Of a DNA stretch of 64,000 bases, positions 35,508-46,410 are shown piece after piece (within the stretch, counting starts at the first letter, position 1; each line of letters starts with the position of its first letter). This DNA comes from Kitasatospora phosalacinea (GTDB taxonomy: Bacteria > Actinomycetota > Actinomycetes > Streptomycetales > Streptomycetaceae). The stretch lies in contig NZ_JNWZ01000007.1 of the NCBI RefSeq assembly GCF_000716545.1, positions 67,346-131,345 of the forward strand, written 5' to 3'. The notes beneath the pieces were generated by a model. That model saw nothing but the letters and a program-made list of their open reading frames with translations, was not told the DNA's origin and searched no databases. The position numbers were made by a program, and so were the translations under genes.

Positions 35508-36182
35508 ATGAACCAGCACGGGATCACCACGCCGCTGACCGTGCTGCTCGCCGACGCCCAACCCGCCGTCCGGCAGGGCGTCCGCTCCATGGTCGAGGCC
35601 GCCGGGGACGCCGTCGTGGTCGGCGAGGCCGGCACCACCGGCGAGGTGCTCGCCGCCACCTCCCGGCACCGGCCCGCCGTCCTGGTCCTCGACCCGCAAC
35701 TCGACGAGGGCGCCGGCATGCGGATGATCAGCCAGATCCTGCGCCTCACCCCCGAGACCGGCGTCCTGGTCTTCAGCACCCTCGACGACGACAAGGCCGT
35801 CGCCGCCGCCTTCCGCGCCGGAGCCCGCGGCTACCTGGTCAAGCGCGCCACCGCCGACCAGATCGTCCGCGGCATCCACGCCGTCGGCGCCGGCGAGGCC
35901 ATCCTCGACCGCGTCATCGCGGCCCGGCTCGGCACCCTGATCGGCACCGGCCCCCGCCCGCGCAGCTACCCGTTCCCGCAACTCAGCGACCGCGAACGCG
36001 AAGTGCTCGAACACCTCGCCGCCGGCCGCTCCAACACCGTCATCGCCCGGGAACTCGCCCTCGCCTCCAAGACGGTCAGCAACCGGATCTCCAACATCCT
36101 CGGCAAACTCGGCGTCGCCGACCGCGCCCAGGCCCTGGTCCTGGCCCGCGACGCCGGCCTCGGCCACGCCGCCGCCCGCTGA
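35508..36182 (+). CDS. orphan LuxR-type response regulator
   Basis: A 224-residue NarL/LuxR regulator. The receiver domain has the phospho-acceptor in LVLDPQLDEG near residue 62, S/T in LVFSTLDDD, and the conserved Lys in GYLVKRAT. The usual Asp pair near residue 16 is DA, so the acidic pocket has lost one carboxylate. The LuxR HTH is SDREREVLEHLAAGRSNTVIARELALASKTVSNRISNIL, near residues 162-200. No histidine kinase is nearby. It probably controls the hydrazine operon. ATG at 35508 follows GAGGGGG. Confidence 0.85.
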   Translation: MNQHGITTPLTVLLADAQPAVRQGVRSMVEAAGDAVVVGEAGTTGEVLAATSRHRPAVLVLDPQLDEGAGMRMISQILRLTPETGVLVFSTLDDDKAVAAAFRAGARGYLVKRATADQIVRGIHAVGAGEAILDRVIAARLGTLIGTGPRPRSYPFPQLSDREREVLEHLAAGRSNTVIARELALASKTVSNRISNILGKLGVADRAQALVLARDAGLGHAAAR

Positions 36183-36216
36183 ACCCGTCCCCCCTTCCTC
36201 CGAACGGAGCCCCGCC

Positions 36217-36567
36217 ATGCCCGAAACCGGCCCGCCGCCCGGCCTGGTGATCCGCCGCCAGGAACCCGAACGGCTCGAACGCGCCCACGGCCTCGACCTC
36301 AGACTGCTCCACCCCTGGGGCGAGTTGACCACCCCCTTCCACGGCGCCTGGTGCGTCCTGCGCCCCGGCGACCTCACCGACACCCACCAGCACACCGAAC
36401 GCGAACTCTTCATCTGCATCAGCGGCCGCGGCGAAGTCCGCACCGCCGACACCAGCCACCCCATCGCCGCCGGCGACCTCGTCCTGCTCCCCGCCGACAC
36501 CGACCACGCCGTCGCCAACCCGCACGACACCGACTTCGCCTACTACGCCATCTGGTGGCAGGCGTGA
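36217..36567 (+). CDS. stand-alone cupin, proposed N-N-forming half of the hydrazine synthetase
   Basis: A 116-residue single-domain cupin with metal-ligand pattern THQHTERELFICISGRGEV near residue 55 and the second motif PADTDHAV near residue 97. In the characterised hydrazine synthetases a cupin is fused to the MetRS-like domain and makes the N-N bond; here the MetRS-like protein is cupin-less and this cupin lies on the same strand 10 kb downstream. The role is inference from that complementarity. It ends in a GTGA junction with the next gene. Confidence 0.7.
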   Translation: MPETGPPPGLVIRRQEPERLERAHGLDLRLLHPWGELTTPFHGAWCVLRPGDLTDTHQHTERELFICISGRGEVRTADTSHPIAAGDLVLLPADTDHAVANPHDTDFAYYAIWWQA

Positions 36568-36902
36568 ACCCCCACCACCTCGACTACGAAGGCCGCCGCT
36601 TCCACGCCCCCGACGGCGACCACCGCACCGTCGCCGTCTACCACCAGCAGGGCGACCTGGTCTGGGGCGAGGTCACCGGCGGCACCATCCAGCGCGGCTG
36701 GACCGCCGGCACCCGCCAACCCGACGGCACCCTCGCCATGGGCTACACCTTCGTCCTCACCGACGGCCGGGTCGTCTGCGGCCGCACCCACAACACCCCC
36801 ACCCTCACCCCCGACGGCCGCATCCGCCTCCACGAGACCTGGGAACGCTACGGCCCCCACCCCACCACCGGCACCTCCACCATCGAAGAGGTCGCCCCGT
36901 GA
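36564..36902 (+). CDS. small beta-rich conserved protein
   Basis: A 112-residue protein beginning NPHHLDYEGRRF, with alternating strands (VYHQQGDLVWGEVTGGTIQRG, LAMGYTFVLTDGRVVCGRT, RIRLHETWERYG). It resembles small actinobacterial proteins often mislabelled as N-acetylglutamate synthase and probably folds as a lipocalin-like barrel. It is coupled at both ends (GTGA) between the cupin and the oxidase, so it likely binds or shuttles a pathway intermediate. Function unknown. Confidence 0.65.
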   Translation: MNPHHLDYEGRRFHAPDGDHRTVAVYHQQGDLVWGEVTGGTIQRGWTAGTRQPDGTLAMGYTFVLTDGRVVCGRTHNTPTLTPDGRIRLHETWERYGPHPTTGTSTIEEVAP

Positions 36903-38254
36903 CCCCCGTCGACTGGGCGCTGCTCGACAAGCACACCACCGGCCCCCTGCTGCGCCCCGGGGACGCGGGCTTCCGGGAGTCCTCCGCCGCCTTCAACGAG
37001 CGCTGGGCGCACCGCGCGCCCGCCGCCGTGCTGCGGGCGGCCGACGCGGCCGACGTGCTGCGGGCCGTCGACTGGGCCCGGGACCACGCGGTGCCGATCG
37101 TCCCGCGCGGCGGCGGGCACTCGTACGCCGGGCACTCCGTCAACTCCGGTCTGGTGGTGGACCTGCGGGCGCTGGACGCGATCACCGTCGACCCCGTCAC
37201 CGCGCGGGTCACCGTCGGTGGCGGCGTCCTGACCGGCGCGCTCTACGCCGCGCTGCGCCCGTACGGGCTCGCGCTGCCGCTCGGCAACGGCACCGGCGTC
37301 GGGATCGCCGGCTTGGCGCTCGGCGGGGGCTCCGCCGCGACCTCCCGCCGGTTCGGGCTGACGGCCGACACGCTGCGCGCCACCACCCTGGCCACCGCCG
37401 CCGGCACCGTGCTGACCTGCGACGCCGAGCAGAACGAGGACCTGTACTGGGCCTGCCGGGGCGGCGGTGGCGGCAACTTCGGCATCAACCTGGACCTGAC
37501 CTTCCAGGCCGTCCGGGCCCCCGCCGCGGCCACCTGCGTGCTGCTCTGGGAGGCCGCTCACGCACCCGGGGTCCTGCGCACCGTCCAGGAGTTGATGCTG
37601 ACCGCGCCCGAGGACACCTCGCTGCGCCTCGGCGTCTCCACCGCCGGCGGCCGCACCCTGGTCTCCGCCGTCGGCCTGCACCTCGGCCCCGCCGCCGAAC
37701 TGCGCGAACTGCTCGCCCCGGCGTTCGCCGCCGGCCCGCCGCTGCGCGCGGAGATCGCCGACCGGAGCTTCTGGGACGCCATGGACCACCTCCAGCACGA
37801 GACCAGCGGCGGCGCGTTCGCCGTCCGCACCCACTTCGCCGCCCGCCCGCTGCCGCCCGAGGCCCTGGACGCCGCGCTGGCCCACCTCGCCGCCGCGCCC
37901 CCCGGCGGCAACGCCGACGGCTGCGGCCTGGCGCTGTTCGGCTGGGGCGGCGCGATCAACCGGGTCGACCCGCGGGCCACCGCCTTCGCGCACCGCGACG
38001 CCCGGTACCTGGTCAGCCTGGACACCTCCTGGCTGCCCGGCGAGGACCCGGCCGCGCAGCTCGACTGGCTGGCCGGCCTCGACCACCTGATCGCCCCGCA
38101 CGCGACCGGCGGCGCCTACCTGAACTTCACCGACCCGGACCTGCGGAACTGGCGCGAGGCCTACTACGGTGCGAACTACCCGAGGCTGGTCGCCACCAAG
38201 CGCCGCCACGACCCGGACGGGCTGTTCGCCTTCCCGCAGTCCATCGGCAGCTGA
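36899..38254 (+). CDS. FAD-linked oxidase (PCMH/BBE family)
   Basis: A 451-residue berberine-bridge-like oxidase. The FAD-binding domain has IVPRGGGHSYAGHS near residue 62, whose His forms the 8-alpha-histidyl link. The second covalent site, normally Cys before VGxxGLxLGGG, reads GNGTGVGIAGLALGGG, so only single covalent attachment is expected. A BBE C-terminal segment NFTDPDLRNWREAYYGANYPRL is present. It would oxidise an alcohol or amine with oxygen. GTGA overlap with the small upstream gene. Confidence 0.85.
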   Translation: MTPVDWALLDKHTTGPLLRPGDAGFRESSAAFNERWAHRAPAAVLRAADAADVLRAVDWARDHAVPIVPRGGGHSYAGHSVNSGLVVDLRALDAITVDPVTARVTVGGGVLTGALYAALRPYGLALPLGNGTGVGIAGLALGGGSAATSRRFGLTADTLRATTLATAAGTVLTCDAEQNEDLYWACRGGGGGNFGINLDLTFQAVRAPAAATCVLLWEAAHAPGVLRTVQELMLTAPEDTSLRLGVSTAGGRTLVSAVGLHLGPAAELRELLAPAFAAGPPLRAEIADRSFWDAMDHLQHETSGGAFAVRTHFAARPLPPEALDAALAHLAAAPPGGNADGCGLALFGWGGAINRVDPRATAFAHRDARYLVSLDTSWLPGEDPAAQLDWLAGLDHLIAPHATGGAYLNFTDPDLRNWREAYYGANYPRLVATKRRHDPDGLFAFPQSIGS

Positions 38255-38332
38255 ACGTCCCCGAGTGCCCCGTCACGGAACACCGCCGACCGACCGTCAG
38301 CGACTCCGCCACGCCCGGAAGGAGACACCACC

Positions 38333-39142
38333 GTGTCGCCGCGAACCGCCACCCCGCGCCACTACCTGATGTGCCGGCCCGCGCACTTCACCGTCGACTA
38401 CTCCATCAACCCGTGGATGGACCCGGCGAAGCCCACCGACACTGGCACCGCCCTCGCCCAGTGGGACCAGCTCCACGCGCTGTTCCAACGACTCGGCCAC
38501 ACCGTCGAGCTGATCGAACCGCTGCCCGGCCTCCCGGACATGGTGTTCGCCGCCAACGGCGCCACCACGCTGGACGGCCGGGTGCTCGGCGCCCGCTTCC
38601 GGCACCCCGAGCGGGCCGCCGAGGGCCCCGCGTACGCCGACTGGTTCCGCGAGCGCGGCTGGCGGGTCAAGGACGCCGAGCACGTCAACGAGGGCGAGGG
38701 CGACCTGCTGGTGGCCGGCGAGCGGATCCTGGCCGGCACCGGCTTCCGCACCGGGACCGCCGCGCACGCCGAGGCGCGCGAGTTCCTCGGCCGCGAGGTG
38801 GTCACCCTGCGGCTGGTCGACCCGCGCTACTACCACCTGGACACCGCGCTCGCCGTGCTCAGCGACACCGAGGTCATGTACCACCCGCCGGCCTTCGACG
38901 CCGCCTCCCGCGCGACCCTGGAGCGCCTCTACCCGGACGCGGTGCTCGCCGACGCCGACGACGCCCGGGTGTTCGGCCTGAACGCGGTCTCCGACGGCGC
39001 CAACGTCGTCCTCCCGGAGGCCGCCGTCCGCCTCGCCGAGCGGCTGCGCGAACGCGGCTTCACCCCGATCGGCGTCGACCTGACCGAACTGCTCAGGGCC
39101 GGCGGCGCCGTCAAGTGCTGCACCCTGGAACTGCGCCGCTGA
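38333..39142 (+). CDS. DDAH-like amidinohydrolase
   Basis: A 269-residue protein of the dimethylarginine dimethylaminohydrolase/amidinotransferase fold: MCRPAHFTVDYSINPWMDP near residue 11, EGEGDLL near residue 122, the catalytic His in RYYHLDTAL near residue 168 and the catalytic Cys in KCCTLELRR at the C-terminus. It hydrolyses guanidino compounds to citrulline or ornithine derivatives. GGAAGGAG precedes the GTG. It may be the last gene of the hydrazine locus or simple arginine metabolism; both readings are open. Confidence 0.85.
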   Translation: MSPRTATPRHYLMCRPAHFTVDYSINPWMDPAKPTDTGTALAQWDQLHALFQRLGHTVELIEPLPGLPDMVFAANGATTLDGRVLGARFRHPERAAEGPAYADWFRERGWRVKDAEHVNEGEGDLLVAGERILAGTGFRTGTAAHAEAREFLGREVVTLRLVDPRYYHLDTALAVLSDTEVMYHPPAFDAASRATLERLYPDAVLADADDARVFGLNAVSDGANVVLPEAAVRLAERLRERGFTPIGVDLTELLRAGGAVKCCTLELRR

Positions 39143-39153
39143 CACCGCACGGC

Positions 39154-39185
39154 GAGGGCCCGGACTCGCACGAGTCCGGGCCCTC
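39154..39185. terminator. bidirectional terminator
   Basis: Perfect 15-base arms (39154-39168, 39171-39185) with a 2-base loop between the convergent DDAH and katG genes. Confidence 0.8.
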
Positions 39186-39197
39186 ACCGCTTCACGC

Positions 39198-41507
<2,310 letters not shown>

Positions 41508-41610
41508 AGTCAAGAAGAGGATCAATCGGGTGGTGGTTCCGCTCGAATCGGGTGTCACGGGGCACCCGCTGTACAGTTCGGGCGAATGTTGAGCTGAATG
41601 GGTGAACGAG

Positions 41611-42021
41611 ATGAGTGACCTGCTGGAACGACTGCGGTCCCGCGGCTGGCGACTGACCTCCCAGCGACGGGTGGTCGCCGAGGTGCTCGACGGCGACCAC
41701 GTCCACCTGACCGCGGACGAGGTGCACGCGCGCGCCGCCGAGCGCCTCCCCGAGATCTCCCGGGCCACCGTCTACAACACCCTCGGCGAACTCGTCACCC
41801 TCGGTGAGGTGCTCGAAGTCGCCACCGACGGCCGGGCCAAGCGCTACGACCCCAATGCCCACCAGCCGCACCAGCACCTGGTCTGCTCCGCCTGCGGCAC
41901 CATCCGCGACGTCCGCCCCACCGGCGACCCGCTCGCCGCCCTCCCCGCCGCCGAGCGCTTCGGCTTCGACGTCGCCACCGCCGAGGTCACCTACCGCGGG
42001 CTCTGCCCCGACTGCGCCTGA
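41611..42021 (+). CDS. Fur family repressor (FurA/CatR type)
   Basis: A 136-residue regulator: winged helix with [16 protein letters not shown] and [14 protein letters not shown] (about residues 10-65), the metal site [13 protein letters not shown] near residue 88, and the C-terminal CPDC. Both CxxC pairs are present, giving the structural zinc site. The MSDLLERLR start at 41611 is the usual one in Streptomyces; a GTG at 41602 is also open. It most likely represses katG in response to peroxide or iron. Confidence 0.88.
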   Translation: MSDLLERLRSRGWRLTSQRRVVAEVLDGDHVHLTADEVHARAAERLPEISRATVYNTLGELVTLGEVLEVATDGRAKRYDPNAHQPHQHLVCSACGTIRDVRPTGDPLAALPAAERFGFDVATAEVTYRGLCPDCA

Positions 42022-42158
42022 CCCGACCGCGCCGCGCCCGCTGTGCCCGCCCGCCGCGCCCGCCCGCCCGAACCCGCCCCGCGCGGGTCCGGGCGCACGC
42101 GTGCCGGGGCCGACGGCCGCGTCGGTGCGGTCGTCGGCCCCGGCCGGTGCGGGCGTGC

Positions 42159-43457
42159 TCAGTCGGTCGCCTTCGCGGTGATGTGGTCCGAGGCGGCGCG
42201 GGCCTGCGCGCGCACCGCCGTCAGGTCGTGGTGCAGCAGCCGGCCGTGCTGCTTCACGATCCGGCCCGCCACCAGCACGGTGTCCACGTTGCCCGGGTGC
42301 GCGGAGGAGACCACCGCGCCGATCGGGTCGTGGGCGCCCGCCAGGTTCACGTCGTCGGCGCGCAGCAGCATCAGGTCGGCCTGCTTGCCGACCCGCAGCG
42401 AACCGACCTGGTCCTCCAGGCCCAGCGTGCGGGCGCCGTCCAGGGTGGCCATCCGCAGCAGGTCGGCCGGCGACAGGTGCGGGCCGGGGGACAGGTAGCT
42501 GGTCAGCAGGCCCGCCCGGACCACCGAGAAGAAGTCGCCGCCGACCGTGGTCACCACGTCCACGCCCAGGCCGGTGGTCACCCCGGCCTCGCGCAGCCGG
42601 CCGATCAGCGGGCCGCCGTGGCCCAGCCGGGCCTCCACCGCCGGGGTGATGGCGAACGCGCCGCCCGAGTCCGCGACCATCGACAGCTCGTCGTCGGCCA
42701 GCGAGTTGCCGTGCACGTACACGGTGTTCGGGCGCAGCAGGCCGTGGTCGCGCAGCAGCTCGATCGGCCGCTCGTTGACCGGGCCGGCCGCCACGTGGGT
42801 GACGATCGGCAGGCCCAGCTCGTCCGCCAGCCGCCAGTCCGCGATCACCGCGTCCGGCTTCTGGTTGGACGGGCCGAGGGAGGCCGCCGCCATGCTCAGC
42901 AGGTCCTCGCCGGGCCGGAACAGCTTGTGCGCCTGCCGGACCTCGCCCTGGTGCTCCGGGGTCAGCAGGTAGGCGAACACCGCGCGGATGCCGACCGCGC
43001 GCAGGCCGTCCAGGGCGGCCTCGGCGTACTCGAGGTCGAAGCCGGGCACGAAGCCGTCGCTGCGGACCCGGTCGGCCCGCGCGTAGGCGAAGTCCTGGAC
43101 GGTGGTGACGCCGGAGTCCAGGCACTCCAGGGCGCCCAGCAGGTTGGCGATCCGCACGTCCTCCGGGCGGAAGCGCGGGCCGAGCTCCTGGCGCACCAAC
43201 TGGAAGTACTCGGGCAGGTCCACGTCGACCGCGATCGAGCGGAGCACGGCCTGCCAGACGTGGCGGTGGGTGTCCACGAAGCCGGGCAGCACGATCCGGT
43301 CGGTGGCGTCGATCACGGTCGCGCCGGCCGGGGCGGACAGGTTCGGGCCGACCGCGGCGATCCGGCCGTCCTCCACCAGCACGTCCCACCCGGGGTGCGC
43401 GACCGGCTCCGGTTCGGTGTCGATGACCAGCCCGTTTCGCAGCAGCAAGGATTCCAC
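42159..43457 (-). CDS. amidohydrolase (TrzA/AtzA, chlorohydrolase/deaminase type)
   Basis: A 432-residue metal-dependent hydrolase: HxH metal motif DTHRHVW near residue 63, the His in THVAAG near residue 205 and VYVHGNS near residue 235, and the Asp in [12 protein letters not shown] near residue 285. The family removes amino or halide groups from heterocycles such as guanine, cytosine or triazines. The GTG at 43457 behind GGAGG is chosen. Divergent from the O-methyltransferase; whether it belongs to the polyketide cluster is uncertain. Confidence 0.85.
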   Translation of the reverse strand: MESLLLRNGLVIDTEPEPVAHPGWDVLVEDGRIAAVGPNLSAPAGATVIDATDRIVLPGFVDTHRHVWQAVLRSIAVDVDLPEYFQLVRQELGPRFRPEDVRIANLLGALECLDSGVTTVQDFAYARADRVRSDGFVPGFDLEYAEAALDGLRAVGIRAVFAYLLTPEHQGEVRQAHKLFRPGEDLLSMAAASLGPSNQKPDAVIADWRLADELGLPIVTHVAAGPVNERPIELLRDHGLLRPNTVYVHGNSLADDELSMVADSGGAFAITPAVEARLGHGGPLIGRLREAGVTTGLGVDVVTTVGGDFFSVVRAGLLTSYLSPGPHLSPADLLRMATLDGARTLGLEDQVGSLRVGKQADLMLLRADDVNLAGAHDPIGAVVSSAHPGNVDTVLVAGRIVKQHGRLLHHDLTAVRAQARAASDHITAKATD

Positions 43458-43538
43458 GGTGACGCCTCCGAGCAATCGTCGAAAACTTTCCCCGAATCTA
43501 ACACTCGAATTCCCCCGGGAAGCAAGGCCGGGAACGGG

Positions 43539-43581
43539 GTTAGTGAGGCTTTAGCGGCGCTCCAGTGCGGTGCACCACCAT
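43539..43581 (+). promoter_or_regulatory. SARP-type promoter of the OMT/P450 operon
   Basis: Heptamers GTTAGTG (43539), TTTAGCG (43550) and TCCAGTG (43561) are spaced by exactly 11 bases. The last ends 8 bases before CACCAT (43576-43581). The geometry is that of SARP-activated promoters. Confidence 0.6.
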
Positions 43582-43622
43582 TTGACGCGCAGCGCGACGT
43601 CCGTTCACCGGAGGGAATTCAG

Positions 43623-44675
43623 ATGAGCATTGTCCGGAGCGCATTCGCAAATCCCGGAGCGGAGCGCGGGATCTCCCCGGTGACCTCTCTCCGGGAGTTG
43701 GCACTGGCCGCCGCCGCACCGGCCTCGCTGCGCGCGGCGATCCGGATCGGGCTGGCCGAGGCGATCGGCGAGCAGCCCGTCCCGGTGGCCGACCTGGCCC
43801 GCGGGCTGGGCGTGGACGCGGAGGTCCTGGGCCGTCTGCTGGGCAACCTGCGGTGCTACGGGGTGTTCGACCAGACCCCCGGCGGCATCGTCCACACCGA
43901 CACCTCGCGGCTGCTGCGCGAGGACCACCCGCAGCGGCTGAAGAACTGGGTGCTGTGGGTCACCGAGCCGTGGACCTGGCAGTTGTGGCCGGACCTGGAG
44001 GACGCCGTCCGGGACGGGCGCGGGCATTTCGACGAGCGTTTCGGCGAGGAATTCTTCGCGCACCTGCACCGGAACTGGGAGGAATCCACCGAGGTCTTCA
44101 ACCGGTCCCAGACCGAATTGAGCCGGATCACCTCGGCCGCCATCGCCGAGGCCTTCGACCTCAGCGGCGTGAAAAGCATCGCGGACATCGGCGGCGGCCG
44201 CGGCTACACCCTGGCGACGCTGCTGGAGGCCAATCCGCACCTGCACGGCACCCTGGTCGACCTGCCCGCCGCGGTCGCCGAGCCCGACCCGCGGCTGCGC
44301 CCCGGCGGCTCGCTCGCCGACCGCTCCCAGGTGCTGGCCGGCAGCTGCCTGGAGGCGATCGAGGTCGACGCCGACGTGTACCAGTTCAAGAGCATCCTCG
44401 AGTGGGACGACGAGAAGACCGTGCTCGCCCTGGAGAACGCCCGCCGGGCCGGCCGCCCGGGCGCCAAGGTGCTGGTGATCACCAACATCGTCGACGGCAG
44501 CCCGGAGATCCGCTACGCCACCGGCATCGACCTGCTGTTCCTGCTCAACACCAACGGCCGCCGGCACACCCTGGACGGCGTCACCGCCCTGGTCGAGCGC
44601 GCCGGCCTGCGGCTGGACGGCGTCACCGCGGTCAAGCCGCTGCTGCACGTGGTCGAGGCGACCATCCCCGGCTAG
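43623..44675 (+). CDS. SAM-dependent O-methyltransferase (TcmN/CarB-like)
   Basis: A 350-residue two-domain methyltransferase. An N-terminal winged-helix dimerisation region (GLGVDAEVLGRLLGNLRCYGVF) is followed by the SAM motif IADIGGGRGYTLATLLEANPHLHGTLVDLP near residue 186, and the C-terminal LLFLLNTNGRRHTLDGVTALVERAGL. It methylates a phenolic hydroxyl of aromatic polyketides in related clusters. First gene of the operon continuing into the P450; CGGAGGGA precedes the ATG. Confidence 0.88.
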   Translation: MSIVRSAFANPGAERGISPVTSLRELALAAAAPASLRAAIRIGLAEAIGEQPVPVADLARGLGVDAEVLGRLLGNLRCYGVFDQTPGGIVHTDTSRLLREDHPQRLKNWVLWVTEPWTWQLWPDLEDAVRDGRGHFDERFGEEFFAHLHRNWEESTEVFNRSQTELSRITSAAIAEAFDLSGVKSIADIGGGRGYTLATLLEANPHLHGTLVDLPAAVAEPDPRLRPGGSLADRSQVLAGSCLEAIEVDADVYQFKSILEWDDEKTVLALENARRAGRPGAKVLVITNIVDGSPEIRYATGIDLLFLLNTNGRRHTLDGVTALVERAGLRLDGVTAVKPLLHVVEATIPG

Positions 44676-44742
44676 ACCGGCCGGACAGGGCCCAGGCCCG
44701 ACGAACCCCGCTCCGCGACCCACGACGATCGAGGACGCCACG

Positions 44743-46410
44743 ATGACCACCCCACGCACCCGGCCGGACGCCGCCGCCGAGCACGCCGCCAACGAGGCCT
44801 TCGCGGAACTCCTGTTCTCCCCGGAGGGCCTCGCCGACCCCTACTCCCGCTACCGCCGGCTGCGCGAGGCCGCGCCCGTGCACCGCAGCACCCTGGGCAC
44901 CTGGGTGCTCACCGGCTACGACGACGTCGACGAGTTCCTGCGCAGCAAGCAGGTCGAGAAGGACATCCACATCTGGATGGCCAACCGCTTCAGCGGCGAG
45001 TGGGAGCACCACCAGGCGCTGCGCAAGCTCGCCGCCAACCTGCTGTGGACCAACCCGCCCGAGCACACCCGGATGCGCCGGCTCGTCAACCGGGCCTTCT
45101 CGGAGAAGCGGGTGCTGGAGCACCGGGCCTTCATCGAGCGCCGGTTCGAGGAGCTGATCGCCCCGATCGCCGAGGCGGGCGAGGGCGACATCTGCAACCA
45201 GGTGTTCTTCCCGCTGGCGCTCAGCGTGGTGGCCGACCTGATCGGCGTGCCGCAGGACGAGGCGCCGCTGCTGCGCGACAAGATCCGCGACTTCCAGCGC
45301 ACCTTCGAGCCCGGCATGACCGCCTCCGAGCTGCTCAAGGCGGACCAGGCGGCGAAGTTCCTCGACGACTACTTCGCCGAACTGGTCCGCTCCAAGCAGC
45401 GCCGGCGCGGCGACGACCTGGTGTCCGCGCTGCTGGACATCGAGGACGACGGCGGCTCCCGGCTGGACTTCGACGACCTGGTGCAGATGTGCCACATGGT
45501 GATCGCCGCGGGCAGCGAGACCACCACCTTCTTCCTCACCAACGGCGTCCGGCTGTTCGCCGAACACCCGGACCAGGCCCGGCTGGTGAGCGAGGACCGC
45601 TCGCTGCTGCGCACCGCCACCGAGGAGATCCTGCGCTACATGCCGTCCGCGCACATGATCCCGCGGACCACCTCCGGGCCGGTCACCGTGGGCGGCGTGG
45701 AGATCCCGGCCGGGGCCCGGGTGATGGTGTGGATCGCCGCCGCCAACCGCGACCCGCTGCGCTTCCCCGACCCGGACAGGTTCGACGTCACCCGCAAGGA
45801 CGCCGCCCCGATGTCCTACGGCCTGGGCACCCACTACTGCCTGGGCTGGCGGCTGGCCAACCTGCAGGCCGAGGTGGTCTTCTCGGCGCTGTTCGACCGG
45901 TTCACCGACATCGAGCTGACCGAACCGCTGCGGCACCGCGCCCGGGTGGCGTTCCCGCAGATCGAGGCGCTGCGGATCCGCTTCCGGCGGCGCTCGGAGC
46001 AGCGCCCGGCGGGCCCGGGGACGGTGCGCTTCCTGTCCCCGGAGTACCTGGCGGCGATGGAGTCGCTGGCCCCCTCCGAGCAGCCGGCGATCCCGCACGT
46101 CAACGTGAAGGTGCAGTTCCGCGCCACCGAGGCGCCCGAGGGCGAGGTGGACTACCACCTGCTGATCGAGAAGGGCGTGGTCGTCGGGGCGGGTCGCGGC
46201 CGCCTGGCCGACGCCGACCTGGAGATCACCGCCCGCTACCGGGACCTGCTGGACTTCCAGTCCACCCGGCTGGACGCCACCGAGGCCTTCGTCAGCGGCC
46301 GGTTCGCGGTCTCCGGCGACCGGGCCAAGCTGCTGGAACTGATGATGGTGCTGCAGTCCGGCAAGTACCACCAGTACGTCGCCGAGCTGTGGGAGCGGAC
46401 CACATGGTGA
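44743..46410 (+). CDS. cytochrome P450 fused to an SCP2-like domain
   Basis: A 555-residue protein. Residues 1 to about 420 are a complete bacterial P450: I helix AAGSETTTFF near residue 255, ExxR in EEILR near residue 290, and haem loop YGLGTHYCLG near residue 365. From about residue 440 a second domain (VNVKVQFRATEAPEGEVDYHLLIE ... VSGRFAVSGDRAKLLELMMVL) looks like an SCP2 sterol-carrier fold that binds hydrophobic ligands. The fusion suggests the substrate is presented by the SCP2 part. Probably oxidises the aromatic polyketide. Confidence 0.88.
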   Translation: MTTPRTRPDAAAEHAANEAFAELLFSPEGLADPYSRYRRLREAAPVHRSTLGTWVLTGYDDVDEFLRSKQVEKDIHIWMANRFSGEWEHHQALRKLAANLLWTNPPEHTRMRRLVNRAFSEKRVLEHRAFIERRFEELIAPIAEAGEGDICNQVFFPLALSVVADLIGVPQDEAPLLRDKIRDFQRTFEPGMTASELLKADQAAKFLDDYFAELVRSKQRRRGDDLVSALLDIEDDGGSRLDFDDLVQMCHMVIAAGSETTTFFLTNGVRLFAEHPDQARLVSEDRSLLRTATEEILRYMPSAHMIPRTTSGPVTVGGVEIPAGARVMVWIAAANRDPLRFPDPDRFDVTRKDAAPMSYGLGTHYCLGWRLANLQAEVVFSALFDRFTDIELTEPLRHRARVAFPQIEALRIRFRRRSEQRPAGPGTVRFLSPEYLAAMESLAPSEQPAIPHVNVKVQFRATEAPEGEVDYHLLIEKGVVVGAGRGRLADADLEITARYRDLLDFQSTRLDATEAFVSGRFAVSGDRAKLLELMMVLQSGKYHQYVAELWERTTW

